The position numbers and the translations under genes are program-made. A model generated the notes under the pieces. It made no database searches, was not told the origin of the DNA, and saw only the letters and a list, made by a program, of their open reading frames with translations. Source: CAWFZT01 sp963820415 (GTDB lineage Bacteria; Chloroflexota; Anaerolineae; Anaerolineales; Anaerolineaceae). From it: 64,000 nt of DNA. The stretch's first letter is position 1. Every line of letters begins with the position of its first letter. This document shows, in pieces, positions 42,419-50,822 of the stretch. The stretch lies in assembly GCA_963820415.1 (NCBI GenBank), contig CAWFZT010000008.1, positions 248,001 to 312,000 of the forward strand. Reading direction: 5' to 3'.

Positions 42419-43453
42419 TTACAGCCTCAGCAGGCGGGCGGCGTTGTCGTGGTAGACCTTGCGCAGCACGTCGTCCGGCAGGGACAGGCCGTAGATGTTC
42501 CAGCGCCCCTGAGTAGGGATGGGCGAATGGGGGTCGTAGGGGAAGTACTCATCCGCCGTTTCCAGGAAGCGGAAATGCACCTGGTACATTTCCAACGCCG
42601 GGATAAAATCCGTGCCAAAGAGGATGCGGTCAGCATACTTGATGAACCACTCCCGGGCCGAATAGGGCGCCCGCCCCAGCTCGGCCAGGCGGGCGGCGAT
42701 GTCGGTGTTGAAGTTGGGATAACGCTCCATCATTTTGGAGACGAAACCCAGGTTCTCGGGGTAACAGCCCACGTGGGCGGTCACGAAATTGGTCTTGGGG
42801 TGACTTTCGATCAGGTGATACAGGCTGTCCAGCAGGGCCTCGAAGGCCGGAAACTCGGAGCCATAAAAGAGCCAATTGGGGAAAGCGTGCAGCTCGTCCC
42901 AGCGCTCGTTGAAGCGGTCGAGCGGGCGGAAGAAGGCGCGCGGGTCGGCGGTATGGATGGTGACCGGCAGGCCAGCCTCCCCCACCACGTCCCACAGGTC
43001 GCTCAGGCGCGGGTCATCCGGCATCAACAGGCGGTTGTCCTGGTCGCGGTGGATCAGGCCCAGCTCTTTATAGATCTTCAGACCGCGTGCCCCGGCTTTG
43101 ATGTCGGCCTGAAGGGCTTTGACACGCGCATCGCTCCAGCCAGGCGCGCCTAAATCGGTGAAGTCGATGTTGCAATAGGTGAGGAAGCGGCCCGGGTAAG
43201 CCTGGTCGAGTTTTTCCAGGTTGCGTTTGAGCACGTCGCCGGTCTCACCGCTCAGGTTGACCACCGTGGCGACGTTGAGGAAATCCAGCTCGCCGATAAT
43301 CTGCGCCATATCCCGCTTTTCCCAACCGAAGCCGGGGGAGGTGACGTGGTTGTGAGCATCCACCACGGGGAATTTGGCGCGCAGGATTTTGTGCTCGGGG
43401 ACTACCAGTTCGGAATGGGGTTGAAAATCTTCGATATAAATTCGGTTAACCAT
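42419..43453 (-). CDS. Amidohydrolase-2 family protein, copy 2
   Basis: 344 residues, same length as the copy at 30097. It has VVDAHNHV, LPVTIHTADPRAFFRPLDRF, FVTAHVGCYPENLG and FGTDFIPALEMY. About 34 residues differ from copy 1 by my count, clustered in the first 110 and last 55 positions. It is the first gene of an operon with the MFS transporter, which copy 1 lacks. GGTC-rich spacing before the ATG gives AAAGGACC as a possible ribosome site. Substrate unknown; hydrolysis or decarboxylation of a cyclic or aromatic acid is typical of the class. Confidence 0.86.
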   Translation of the reverse strand: MVNRIYIEDFQPHSELVVPEHKILRAKFPVVDAHNHVTSPGFGWEKRDMAQIIGELDFLNVATVVNLSGETGDVLKRNLEKLDQAYPGRFLTYCNIDFTDLGAPGWSDARVKALQADIKAGARGLKIYKELGLIHRDQDNRLLMPDDPRLSDLWDVVGEAGLPVTIHTADPRAFFRPLDRFNERWDELHAFPNWLFYGSEFPAFEALLDSLYHLIESHPKTNFVTAHVGCYPENLGFVSKMMERYPNFNTDIAARLAELGRAPYSAREWFIKYADRILFGTDFIPALEMYQVHFRFLETADEYFPYDPHSPIPTQGRWNIYGLSLPDDVLRKVYHDNAARLLRL

Positions 43454-43576
43454 ATGGATCGGTCCTTTCTAGCCTGGATTTGGATTATTCGTAACCTGCA
43501 CCGGGCCCATTAATGATGCATATTATATTATATGGAAGGGTGGTTGGGCTTGTGCGATAATAAGGTACTGACGCGG

Positions 43577-43582
43577 TACAAT
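43577..43582 (+). promoter_or_regulatory. -10 box TACAAT for a leaderless start
   Basis: TACAAT is separated from the ATG at 43589 by six bases (ATCTTT), leaving no space for a leader. Confidence 0.5.
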
Positions 43583-43588
43583 ATCTTT

Positions 43589-44044
43589 ATGCCCATCTCA
43601 GCCCGTTATACCCACACTAACCTGATCGCCCGCGACTGGCGGTTCCTGGCGGCCTTTTACCAGGAGGTGTTTGGCTGTACGCCCGTGCCGCCCGAGCGTG
43701 ACCTGCAGGGCGCCTGGCTTGAATCCGCCACGGGCATCTCCGGCGCGCACCTGCGTGGGATGCACCTGCGCCTGCCGGGTCACGGCGAGCACGGCCCGAC
43801 CCTCGAAATTTTCCAATACTGCGAACTCCAGGATAGCGGCCCTCCGGCGGCCAACCGGCCCGGGCTGGGGCATCTGGCCTTTGCGGTGGAAGACGTGCCG
43901 GCCGCCTGCCAGGCGGTGCTGGCGGCCGGCGGAGGGATGCTCGGCGAAATAGTGTCGGTCGAGGTGACCGGGGCGGGTATAATTACCTTCGCTTACGCCA
44001 CCGACCCAGAGGGCAACCTGATCGAGCTGCAGCGCTGGAGTTGA
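43589..44044 (+). CDS. VOC (glyoxalase/dioxygenase) family protein
   Basis: 151 residues with two beta-alpha-beta-beta-beta modules. Metal-ligand positions fit the family: RYTHTNLIARDW (His), LGHLAFAVEDV (His) and GNLIELQRW (Glu). LAAFYQEVFGC and TYAYATDPEG-like FAYATDPEGN are also standard. ATG 43589 is preferred over an upstream start at 43532 because homology begins there and a -10 box precedes it directly. The phosphotransferase gene begins one base after the stop. Confidence 0.85.
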   Translation: MPISARYTHTNLIARDWRFLAAFYQEVFGCTPVPPERDLQGAWLESATGISGAHLRGMHLRLPGHGEHGPTLEIFQYCELQDSGPPAANRPGLGHLAFAVEDVPAACQAVLAAGGGMLGEIVSVEVTGAGIITFAYATDPEGNLIELQRWS

Positions 44045-44045
44045 A

Positions 44046-45080
44046 TTGTCACCAGAGATCCAATCCCTTCTGCAATCTTATTACCGCCGCACTTTCCCTC
44101 ACATGACAGGGGCGCAGGTCAGCCAGGTGATCGGCATCAATGCCGGATGGGAAAGTGACGTATATACTTTCCACCTGGCGTCCGGGCAAGGCGATCCAGG
44201 CCAGGATCTTGTGTTGCGCCTCTACCAGGGGCGCATGGCTGCCCCCAAGGCGCAGACCGAATTCAGCGGCATGCAGCGCCTCTTCCAGGCGGGCTATCCT
44301 ATCCCGCGGGTGTATTTCATGGAAAACAATCGGTCGCCCTTCGGGAAACCATTCATGGTAATGGAAAAGATCGATGGGGTGATGCTGTGGCCGGTACTCT
44401 TTTCGGCCCCGCAGCAGCTACGCACGGCCCGACTGGAGCGTTTCTGCGGACTGATGGTGCGTTTGCACCACCTGGACTGGCGCCAGGTAGTCCCCGAGAT
44501 GCCCGGCTACAACGGCCGCGACCCCTATTTCTTTTTCACGCGCGAGCTGCGGCGTTGGCGCTATATTTTCGACCAAAACCCGGCTGAGGGATTCAGGGCA
44601 CTGATGGGCTGGCTGGAGGAACGCACGCCCGGTGTACCCTGCCTGCGCCCCGGGCCGGTGCACTGGGATCTGCACCCGGCCAATGTGCTGCTCACCCCGG
44701 ACGAAAAGATGGTGGTGATCGACTGGACCCAGGTGGACGTGACCGATACGCGCTTCGACCTGGCCTGGACGCTGCTTTTGGTGAGCACACAGGAAGATGA
44801 ACGTTACCGCAAGGTGATCCTGGAGAGCTATGAGCGACAGGCCGGCGAAAAGATCGAGCAGATCGAGGTTTTCGAAGCGGCGGCGTGCGTGAAGCGTCTA
44901 GCCAGCGTGGCCCTCTCCCTGTCCGCCGGGCCGGAGTCGTTGGGTATGCGCGAAGGCGCCCAGGCGAGCATGCTCGCTATGCTGCCAGCCCTGCGTAAGG
45001 TGTACGCCCGGCTGCGTGAGATCACCGGGCTGCGTATTCCCGAAGTGGAGCGCATGTTCTCTAACCCGGGACAGGCTTGA
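44046..45080 (+). CDS. Aminoglycoside-phosphotransferase-fold kinase
   Basis: 344 residues, APH/choline-kinase fold. DLVLRLYQG holds a beta3-like basic residue (Arg), EFSGMQRLFQAGYPIPRVYF and PFMVMEKIDG form the N-lobe, the catalytic loop is HWDLHPANVLL (His206, Asp208) and the metal-binding Asp is in MVVIDWTQVD. Substrate is unknown; homologs in environmental bacteria phosphorylate small alcohols or sugars. Start TTG 44046 lies one base after the VOC stop; an ATG at 44103 is the alternative. It is convergent with the LuxR gene. Confidence 0.85.
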   Translation: MSPEIQSLLQSYYRRTFPHMTGAQVSQVIGINAGWESDVYTFHLASGQGDPGQDLVLRLYQGRMAAPKAQTEFSGMQRLFQAGYPIPRVYFMENNRSPFGKPFMVMEKIDGVMLWPVLFSAPQQLRTARLERFCGLMVRLHHLDWRQVVPEMPGYNGRDPYFFFTRELRRWRYIFDQNPAEGFRALMGWLEERTPGVPCLRPGPVHWDLHPANVLLTPDEKMVVIDWTQVDVTDTRFDLAWTLLLVSTQEDERYRKVILESYERQAGEKIEQIEVFEAAACVKRLASVALSLSAGPESLGMREGAQASMLAMLPALRKVYARLREITGLRIPEVERMFSNPGQA

Positions 45081-45081
45081 G

Positions 45082-45516
45082 TTAGTCTTCGAAAAAGCCC
45101 AGCTCAACCGCCTTGTGAATAGATTGGGCGCGCGAGCTGGCGCCGAAGAGGGCTTTGAGCGTGGCAATGTGCATCGCCACAGTGCGCGGGTGCAGGTCGA
45201 GTTGGGCGGCGATCTCCTTGTTGGACAGGCCGTGCGCCAGCAGGAGCAGCACCTGGCGCTGGCGCGGCTTGAGCAGGCGGCGGATTTCGTCGAGGGCTGG
45301 CCCGGGCAGGTCGAGCGGCTGGCGCGGGGTCACGATGACCGTGCGCCCCTGGCCCCCCAGGCGGGTGGCGTGCAGGGCAGCGGCCTTCACGGCGCCGTAG
45401 GGCGGAGGCGGCGTCCACTGGCCCTGGTTGACGCGCTCCACCAGAGCCCCGGCTGCCAGGGGGGAATCGAGCACCACCAGGGTTTCGTCGTCAGGCAGGA
45501 AAAGCAGGCGGGTCAT
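45082..45516 (-). CDS. LuxR-type HTH protein
   Basis: 144 residues. An N-terminal 85-residue region begins TRLLFLPDDETLVVLDSPLA and includes YGAVKAAALHATRLGG; it is not a standard receiver domain (no phosphoacceptor Asp pattern seen). The C-terminal HTH is clear: LKPRQRQVLLLLAHGLSNKE, then IAAQLDLHPRTVAMHIATLK and LFGASSRAQSIHKAVELGFF. ATG 45516 overlaps the stop of the upstream gene as TGATG, so it is preferred to the frame opening at 45567. Probably a transcription regulator co-expressed with the upstream gene. Confidence 0.82.
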   Translation of the reverse strand: MTRLLFLPDDETLVVLDSPLAAGALVERVNQGQWTPPPPYGAVKAAALHATRLGGQGRTVIVTPRQPLDLPGPALDEIRRLLKPRQRQVLLLLAHGLSNKEIAAQLDLHPRTVAMHIATLKALFGASSRAQSIHKAVELGFFED

Positions 45517-46295
45517 CAATGCTCCAGGAAATCGGCGTAGTCGTCGGACAGGTAGCGCCCGCGGCAATCGGGCTCATGCTCGCCGCCGTACTTGCCGCAG
45601 TAAGGGCAGGCTGGCTGCTTGTAGGCTTCTGGCAGGATGGCGTGATCGCGCAGGCGGAAAATAAAACATCCGGCTGGGCTGATAGGTTTGTCTTGCTGCG
45701 ACCAGGCCAGCAATGCGTCCAGGTCTGCCTCGCTGTAAGGGCTGTCGGCCACTTCATCCAACAGGCTGGGGAACACCCCGACAGCCAGCAGCTTTTCACG
45801 CAAGGCCGGTGAGAGGTTGCGCATCGATTTGCGCGACGGTTTGCGTTTACCAAATTTTTCAATCTGGCGGGGTTTCTCCCCAGACCCCTCTTCCTGATCA
45901 GAAGAATCAGGAGGAGGAATCTCCAAACGCGATTCATCCAGAGATTCTTCCTCCTCCTTAACAGGCTTTTGCTTAAAATTGTAACCCTGCCTGGGTGGTT
46001 CGAAGAGCCAATCGGCCAGCACGAGGACGAAGGTCCCATTTCCGGCGCTCTGCAATTCGAGTACAGAGTAGGTTTTCCGGAGAACGGTAAGGTGACCATA
46101 CAATCGTCGCGCGCTTTTTCTGGTCAACTGCTCCAGCAATGGGTACGTAAGCAAAGGAGTCATCCTGGCCTTATTTCCCCATGTCAGGCCCATCATCTGG
46201 ATGAGCGTATCCTTGAGGGCAGCATTCATCGACGGGTGGAAGAGTAGGCGTGAGCTGACGAATACGCCGCGGGGTGGAATGAGGGGTCGGGTCAT
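45516..46295 (-). CDS. HTH and zinc-binding protein, replication-initiator-like
   Basis: 259 residues. The first 90 (FVSSRLLFHPSMNAALKDTL, MTPLLTYPLLEQLTRKSARR, LYGHLTVLRKTYSVLELQSA) look like a winged-helix domain of the type found in phage or plasmid replication proteins. An acidic, charged linker follows, then a helical part and a C-terminal zinc site CPYCGKYGGEHEPDCRGRY (C, C, H, C). I infer DNA binding; the replication link is tentative. ATG 46295 is chosen over a GTG at 46328. It overlaps the LuxR gene. Confidence 0.6.
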   Translation of the reverse strand: MTRPLIPPRGVFVSSRLLFHPSMNAALKDTLIQMMGLTWGNKARMTPLLTYPLLEQLTRKSARRLYGHLTVLRKTYSVLELQSAGNGTFVLVLADWLFEPPRQGYNFKQKPVKEEEESLDESRLEIPPPDSSDQEEGSGEKPRQIEKFGKRKPSRKSMRNLSPALREKLLAVGVFPSLLDEVADSPYSEADLDALLAWSQQDKPISPAGCFIFRLRDHAILPEAYKQPACPYCGKYGGEHEPDCRGRYLSDDYADFLEH

Positions 46296-46322
46296 GGAGG
46301 GCAAAATGGGCTGATAAATATA

Positions 46323-46334
46323 GTACACTTGTTC
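46323..46334 (-). promoter_or_regulatory. LexA-like box GAACAAGTGTAC
   Basis: On the minus strand, GAACAAGTGTAC matches the Gram-positive-type SOS box GAAC-R-N-R-Y-GTTC with one mismatch (GTAC for GTTC). It is 28 bases before the ATG of the replication-like gene and follows TATACAATAATATA. Confidence 0.3.
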
Positions 46335-46398
46335 TATATTATTGTATAGACTTTTGGGTGGGTTGTCAAGGGGGAAAACAGGGAATTGCCCGCGGTGC

Positions 46399-46404
46399 TA
46401 TAAT
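46399..46404 (+). promoter_or_regulatory. Extended -10 box TGC-TATAAT
   Basis: TGC immediately before TATAAT (46396-46404) is an extended -10 element. The pseudokinase ATG follows 32 bases later with AGAGGT upstream. Confidence 0.5.
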
Positions 46405-46436
46405 GAAAATAACCCTGCTGAAAATCAGAGGTAAAG

Positions 46437-47462
46437 ATGGCCTATTCCCCGGGTGACGTCCTGTTATATAAGTACCGCATTGAAAAACGGCTGGGCAGCG
46501 CCAACCCCGGCGAGCTGTACCAGGTCACGCACCTATCGCGCAACGCCCTGCGCATGCTCCAGGTGGTCAGCCGGACGGACGCCAACGTCACTGAGGAACT
46601 GTTCCGCCAGGCGAACGACGAATTTCAGGCTGCCGTACGGCTGTCCTCGCAGATCAGCCATCCCAACCTGCTGCAGATGTTGGATAGCGATTCGAACGCA
46701 GACCTGGCGGCGCTGTTGATGGAAGATGCGCCAGGCGGTTCACTGGCGGGCCGTATGGCGCAGGTCTCCTCCGGGACGGCCGCCGTCTCGCCCGGCGAGG
46801 CCGTACGGCTGGCGATCCAGATCGCCGACGGCTTGCAAGCGCTGCACTCACGCGGCTACGTCCACGGGGATGTGCAGCCGTCCAACATCTTCCTGGATGA
46901 GCAAGGTCAGGTGAAGCTGGGCGGGCTGGGTAAAGCCAACCTTCCCGGCTATTCATTTGAGTTGTTCCTCGCCCCGGCTGCGGCAGTATCGGATTATGGC
47001 AGTCCGGAACAAATAGCCAGTCCAAGAAATATATCCTTTGCCGCCGATATCTATGCCCTGGGAGGTATCCTATTTTGGCTGCTCAGCGGGCGGATGTATT
47101 CCAAACAGAAACCGGTCACCAAAGTGAGCGCCCTGGCGCTAAGGGCGCCCGAATGGCTGAGTGCGCTCATTCTGCGCATGCTGTCGCCGGATCCCAGGCA
47201 GCGGCCGGCAGACGGGGCCGCTGCAGCCGGCCTGCTGCGCCGCGCCGGGCAGGTCGAAGCGCCTGCGCCAGCTTCCCCTATCCCACAACCCCCGCCGGTT
47301 GAGCTGCTACCCGACTGGGTCGCGCCGTTAAAATCCCTGGCTGGGCAGATCCCGGCCAGGCTTGAAGCGCTGCCAGCGAAAATTGAGCAGCTTCCGGCTA
47401 AGATCAAGAAAATCGAGAGCACGGCAAACGGCGCCTCCACCGCCGCCGTTGCCGCAAAATAA
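46437..47462 (+). CDS. Ser/Thr protein pseudokinase, membrane-anchor frame lost
   Basis: 341 residues with an Hanks-type kinase fold: YRIEKRLGSANPGELYQV, a helix-C area, then SRGYVHGDVQPSNIFLDEQG and SPEQIASPRNISFAADIYALG (APE and DxW-like helix F). Catalytic residues are eroded: the Gly loop lacks GxGxxG, the beta3 Lys is replaced by Gln (RMLQVV), DFG is GLG (163-165), while HGD with Asp145 and Asn150 remain. After a Pro/Ala linker the frame ends in AVAAK. A TM segment (VSAGLVVVIIFFIILCILLA) lies just downstream in the next frame to 47565; one A fewer in 47456-47459 would join them. Confidence 0.82.
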   Translation: MAYSPGDVLLYKYRIEKRLGSANPGELYQVTHLSRNALRMLQVVSRTDANVTEELFRQANDEFQAAVRLSSQISHPNLLQMLDSDSNADLAALLMEDAPGGSLAGRMAQVSSGTAAVSPGEAVRLAIQIADGLQALHSRGYVHGDVQPSNIFLDEQGQVKLGGLGKANLPGYSFELFLAPAAAVSDYGSPEQIASPRNISFAADIYALGGILFWLLSGRMYSKQKPVTKVSALALRAPEWLSALILRMLSPDPRQRPADGAAAAGLLRRAGQVEAPAPASPIPQPPPVELLPDWVAPLKSLAGQIPARLEALPAKIEQLPAKIKKIESTANGASTAAVAAK

Positions 47463-47565
47463 CAGCGCCCGCCCTGCCAGGCAGGGTTTCCATGTGTCCG
47501 CCGGCCTGGTGGTGGTGATTATATTTTTCATTATTTTGTGCATCTTGCTGGCTGTAAGGCGCTAG
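47463..47565 (+). pseudogene. Out-of-frame C-terminal membrane anchor of the pseudokinase
   Basis: Read in the frame of 47460, this encodes NNSARPARQGFHVSAGLVVV, IIFFIILCILLAVRR and a stop, a typical tail anchor for kinases of this type. It is separated from the pseudokinase by a one-base shift in an A4 run, so it may be part of that gene in the real sequence. Confidence 0.6.
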
Positions 47566-47715
47566 GGCTGGAGAATTCGTCCGTCTTCAGCCCCCCAAAG
47601 GATGGGGATAGTTCGTCAATCGTCTGTGAAATCTTCTGACCGATCGCAGTTGCACCCTCCAGATGGCCCGCACGTTCGCAACGGGTGTGAATGTAAATTG
47701 TAAAGGAGGACGCCT

Positions 47716-48072
47716 ATGGCCGAAATCCAACAACTGCCTAAAAGCAGCACGCTCTCGCTTATCCTCAGCGTGCTGGCGGAAGGGAATAAGCATGGGTACG
47801 CCATCCTGCGGGAGTTGGATCAACGCTGTGGGGGCTATTTCAGCCTGACCGCCGCATTGCTCTATCCGGCGCTGCATCAGATGAAGCAGGATAGGCTGGT
47901 GACCAGCCGATGGGAGCAGTCCGTTGGGCAGCCCAGGCGCAAGGTCTATGCAATTACTCCGGCCGGGAGGAAACGGCTGAACAGCGGGCAGGCGGGTTGG
48001 CGCCGGTTTATCAGCCGCCTGAGTAAATCTAAGGGTGAGCCAGACGACTTCATCAGCGGGGATTATCGATGA
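47716..48072 (+). CDS. PadR family transcription regulator
   Basis: 118 residues. The winged helix is standard PadR: STLSLILSVLAEGNKHGYAI, LRELDQRCGGYFSLTAALLY (PALHQM), EQSVGQPRRKVYAITPAGRK. PadR repressors respond to small ligands or cell-envelope state. AAAGGAGG precedes the ATG. The stop overlaps the next ATG (TATCGATGAA; 48069-48072), coupling it to a HAAS-type membrane protein, a pairing known from many bacteria where the membrane protein senses and PadR regulates. Confidence 0.9.
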   Translation: MAEIQQLPKSSTLSLILSVLAEGNKHGYAILRELDQRCGGYFSLTAALLYPALHQMKQDRLVTSRWEQSVGQPRRKVYAITPAGRKRLNSGQAGWRRFISRLSKSKGEPDDFISGDYR

Positions 48073-49059
48073 ACGTGCCAGACTACCTCAAACGTCTTAA
48101 ATCCGGTCTGCGAGGTTTCTCACCTAAAAAGCGGACCGTTCTGCTTGAAGAGATTGCCGGCCACATCGAGATGGCCCAGAATGATCCTGGCTTTGCCGCT
48201 GACCCTGAAGCACGCAGCCAACGCCTGGCAGCAGAGATGGGCTCGCCGGGCGATTCTGAGCCGCGCCCTGCGTAATGTCTACCGGCCCAGTCGCTGGCTC
48301 GATTTCTTGCTGGTGGTTTTTCCAACCATCTTCTTTCTGAGCGGCGCGTTGCAAAATTTCTTGTTTGAATATATCGAGCCGTGGGTATCGAGGAACGCCT
48401 CCGACGTATCTCCGGTTATTTACATGCCGGTGTACATTGCATCATTGGTCATCCTGATCGTTGTCGGCATATTGCGCGGTTCGAAATCCTTGTGGGTATA
48501 CTGGCTGTCGTTAGCTTTCTTATTCTCGTTATTGATGTGTGATGCCTCCAGATTTTATGATCTCAGGATCGACAACCCCCACATGATCCTATCCGCGTTG
48601 ATCGTGGAGTTTGCCTGGCTACCTGTGCTGGTCGGCCTGGCTGTCTGGCTGGTGTTGATTGCACTGCACAGCCATGAAACTCTGGTGAGGGTGATGGCGC
48701 TGCTCCCGATAATCCTCAGGGCGGGTAGGTTTCGTCTCGGATTGGTGTGGGGACCTTTCGGACCTACAGTCGGGTATAGCGGAGGTCCACGAGTCGAGCT
48801 AATCTGTAGTTATTATATTCCGCTTCTTCTCAGTGTACTCTGGCCGACGCTGTTCTACCTTTTCCAGAATCGCCTGCTGCGCTGGTTGGGCTTGCTGGTG
48901 TATGCCATATCCCTCTCAGCGGTAGACCCATATGTGTGGGTTTATACTGATTACCCGGGATTAATCTTACTGTGGAATCTACCCCTGCTGTTGGTGGTGT
49001 GCGCCTGGGTGGTCGAGGCAGCGCAGGGGCGGCAAATCTACCTGAAACCGGATGCCTGA
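48069..49059 (+). CDS. HAAS-domain membrane protein (frameshifted)
   Basis: N-terminal HAAS/DUF1700-type domain: MNVPDYLKRLKSGLRGFSPK, EIAGHIEMAQ, then QRLAAEMGSPGD. The frame then reads SEPRPA and stops at 48275, while the next frame continues LSRALRNVYRPSRWLDFLLV followed by about six membrane helices to 49059. Removing one T at 48254/48255 gives GSPGDLSRALRNVYRP, the usual HAAS sequence, so the gene is one of about 329 residues with a single-base insertion. It partners the PadR gene. A second open frame from 48145 is only the overlap. Confidence 0.8.
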
Positions 49060-49076
49060 CGGCTGACAGCTAAAAG

Positions 49077-49734
49077 CTACCCGTTGAACACGATATCCAT
49101 CCCGGCGTAGAGCTCTTCCAGGGAAGTGAAACAGGCCAAAGCCTGGGTGTGGCCGTTCTGGCACTTCCCATCCGGGGTGATGGCCAGGCAGCGCATACCG
49201 GCGTTGACCGCGGCGCGCAGGCCGAGCGGTAAATCCTCCACCGCCACGCAGTCCTGCGGTGCGCAGCCGAGACGCCGCGCCGCCTCCAGGTAGAGTTCGG
49301 GACTGGGCTTGCCGTTCAAGACCTGTTCGCGCCCGACCACGACTTCAAAGGCGCTGAGCAGGCGTACTTTTTCCAGCACGTGCAGCACGTAACCGGTGGG
49401 GCTGTTGGAAGCCACCGCCAGCCGGCAGCCGCGCCGCGCCAGCTCGGCCAGCAAAGCGGCCGCGGCCGTGGGCGGTTCGAGCTCGGCGTCGATCAGAACC
49501 TTCATCCGCCGCCAGTGGTCGGCGACCATTTCATCAACAGCCTGGGCCAGCCCGGTGCGGCGAAGGATGAACTGGGCGGTCGCTTCGACGTCCACGCCGA
49601 GCATGGCCTGGTAGTCGGCGTCATCCAAAACCACGCCGGTAAGGAGGATTAATTGCTGCCAGGCTTCGAAAGCCATCGGCTCGGTATTGGCCAGGAACTC
49701 CGTCCAGGTCGAAGATAAAGGCTCGGGGGTTCAA
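49077..49734 (-). CDS. HAD phosphatase / beta-phosphoglucomutase-like (frameshifted)
   Basis: The main frame starts at ATG 49676 (MAFEAWQQLILLTGVV) and holds HAD motif II (LAVASNSPTGY), motif III (GKPSPELYLEAARRLG) and motif IV (CVAVEDLPLGLRAAVNAG). Motif I, AFIFDLDGV, is in another frame just upstream from TTG 49734 (MNPRAFIFDLDGV). Deleting one A/T of GGAACTCC (49696/49697) gives DLDGVLANTEPMAFEAW, restoring about 218 residues with subfamily IA cap. So a one-base insertion, real or artefactual, separates the catalytic Asp from the rest. Confidence 0.82.
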
Positions 49735-49904
49735 CGGGTGTCTGCTTTCATGGATTGGTGTATGCCGGGGTAATAATCCGCAGCATGAAGACGAATTATA
49801 CCAAAAGCCCAGGGGGAATTAGCCGCAGTTAAACTCAGGTAAAAAAATCCGGGAAGATCAGGTGATCTTTCCGGAATTTTAACCCAAACAAGGCAAGAAT
49901 TTAT

Positions 49905-50129
49905 TTAGCAGGGCTGGCTAGCGGCGCGCAATTTATAGCAGTCGTATTGAGCTTCCAGGCGGGTCCACAGCCATACCAGGCCCCTGCCAAATAATGCCAG
50001 CGCCAATCTGACCAGGTTGGGGCGGGGTTCCGGGTGATAAGCCGCCCGAAAGCGCCTGTGTTGTTCGGCTTCCTGCTGTAAAACCTGGTTCCGATACAAT
50101 CGGTCCAAAACGTCTCTTTGCATGTCCAT
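49905..50129 (-). CDS. Small basic protein, unknown
   Basis: 74 residues from ATG 50129: MDMQRDVLDRLYRNQVLQQE, an aromatic and Arg-rich middle (HRRFRAAYHPEPRPNLV), an amphipathic or membrane-associated helix (RLALALFGRGLVWLWTRLEA) and a cysteine-containing tail (YDCYKLRAASQPC). The Chloroflexi genome type often has such short proteins, but I recognise no family. No strong ribosome site. Confidence 0.5.
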   Translation of the reverse strand: MDMQRDVLDRLYRNQVLQQEAEQHRRFRAAYHPEPRPNLVRLALALFGRGLVWLWTRLEAQYDCYKLRAASQPC

Positions 50130-50360
50130 TAGATAACCTAACAATTGGTCAAGATCCGCTTATATTCAGGCGGTTTATTGAAAAGAGCTTCCCACTTTAA
50201 TTTGATTTACTAAAGTTTTCACTTATTATAATACAAATTAGATAATAATTATCTTATTATATGATTATAGTTCTCTAAGAAAGCATCTCTATAGTCCTTC
50301 ATCGCCAATTCTTTCTTTTCGTCCGAACTATGCCGTGAAGAAACCTTAGCCGGTTACGAA

Positions 50361-50391
50361 AAAAACCCCCGCTATTTCGCCGGGGGTTTTT
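50361..50391 (-). terminator. Rho-independent terminator
   Basis: AAAAACCCCCG (50361-50371) pairs with CGGGGGTTTTT (50381-50391). Read on the minus strand the stem is followed by more T residues. It ends the unit of the two short repeat genes. Confidence 0.8.
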
Positions 50392-50417
50392 GGCTAATGT
50401 TTTGTCTCCTGCCACAT

Positions 50418-50822
50418 TTACTCTAGCCAGGCGCTGGTGTGATTGGTGATCGCCAAATCTGGCTGGCCCAAGATATGATCCCAGATGGGGCCAAAATAGC
50501 TGGTGACGACGGTATAGGCCGCCGGGGCCTGGTGGTGCTGGATATACTCTTCGACGGAGGATTCCCATTGGCTTTTGCCATTGGTTTTAACCGCCAGCGC
50601 TCGCTCGCCGCCAGGTTATCTGGCCTGATCGCCAACACCTGGCGCAGGCATTTTTCCACTTTTTCAGGATCGCTGGCGACCTGCGAGAGCAGCAGCCCGG
50701 CCTGCTCGTTGCCGGGATCGGTGACAACCAACTCATCCAACAGGCTTTCGGCGGCGAGTTTATCTCCCCCACCAGCCGCGGCGCTGGCCCGGGCTAACAA
50801 AGATTGAGTGTCTTCTATTTCA
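50418..50822 (-). CDS. Short repeat protein, paralog of the next (likely frameshifted)
   Basis: The N-terminal half (LLARASAAAGGGDKLAAESL, LDELVVTDPGNEQAGLLLSQ, CLRQVLAIRPDNLAAS) is a clear paralog of the gene at 50820 and looks like a TPR hairpin pair. The open frame then gives an unlikely basic sequence, whereas another frame from about 50625 reads ALAVKTNGKSQWESSVEEYI, QHHQAPAAYTVVTSYFGPIW to a stop at 50418. A missing base near 50625 would join them. The start is also unclear: the ATG at 50823 overlapping the upstream stop meets TAG two codons later, and one missing base would fix it. Confidence 0.5.

Noticed and set aside
44046..45080. Aminoglycoside resistance gene
   Set aside because: Only the general APH fold is supported; no match to resistance subfamilies is apparent.
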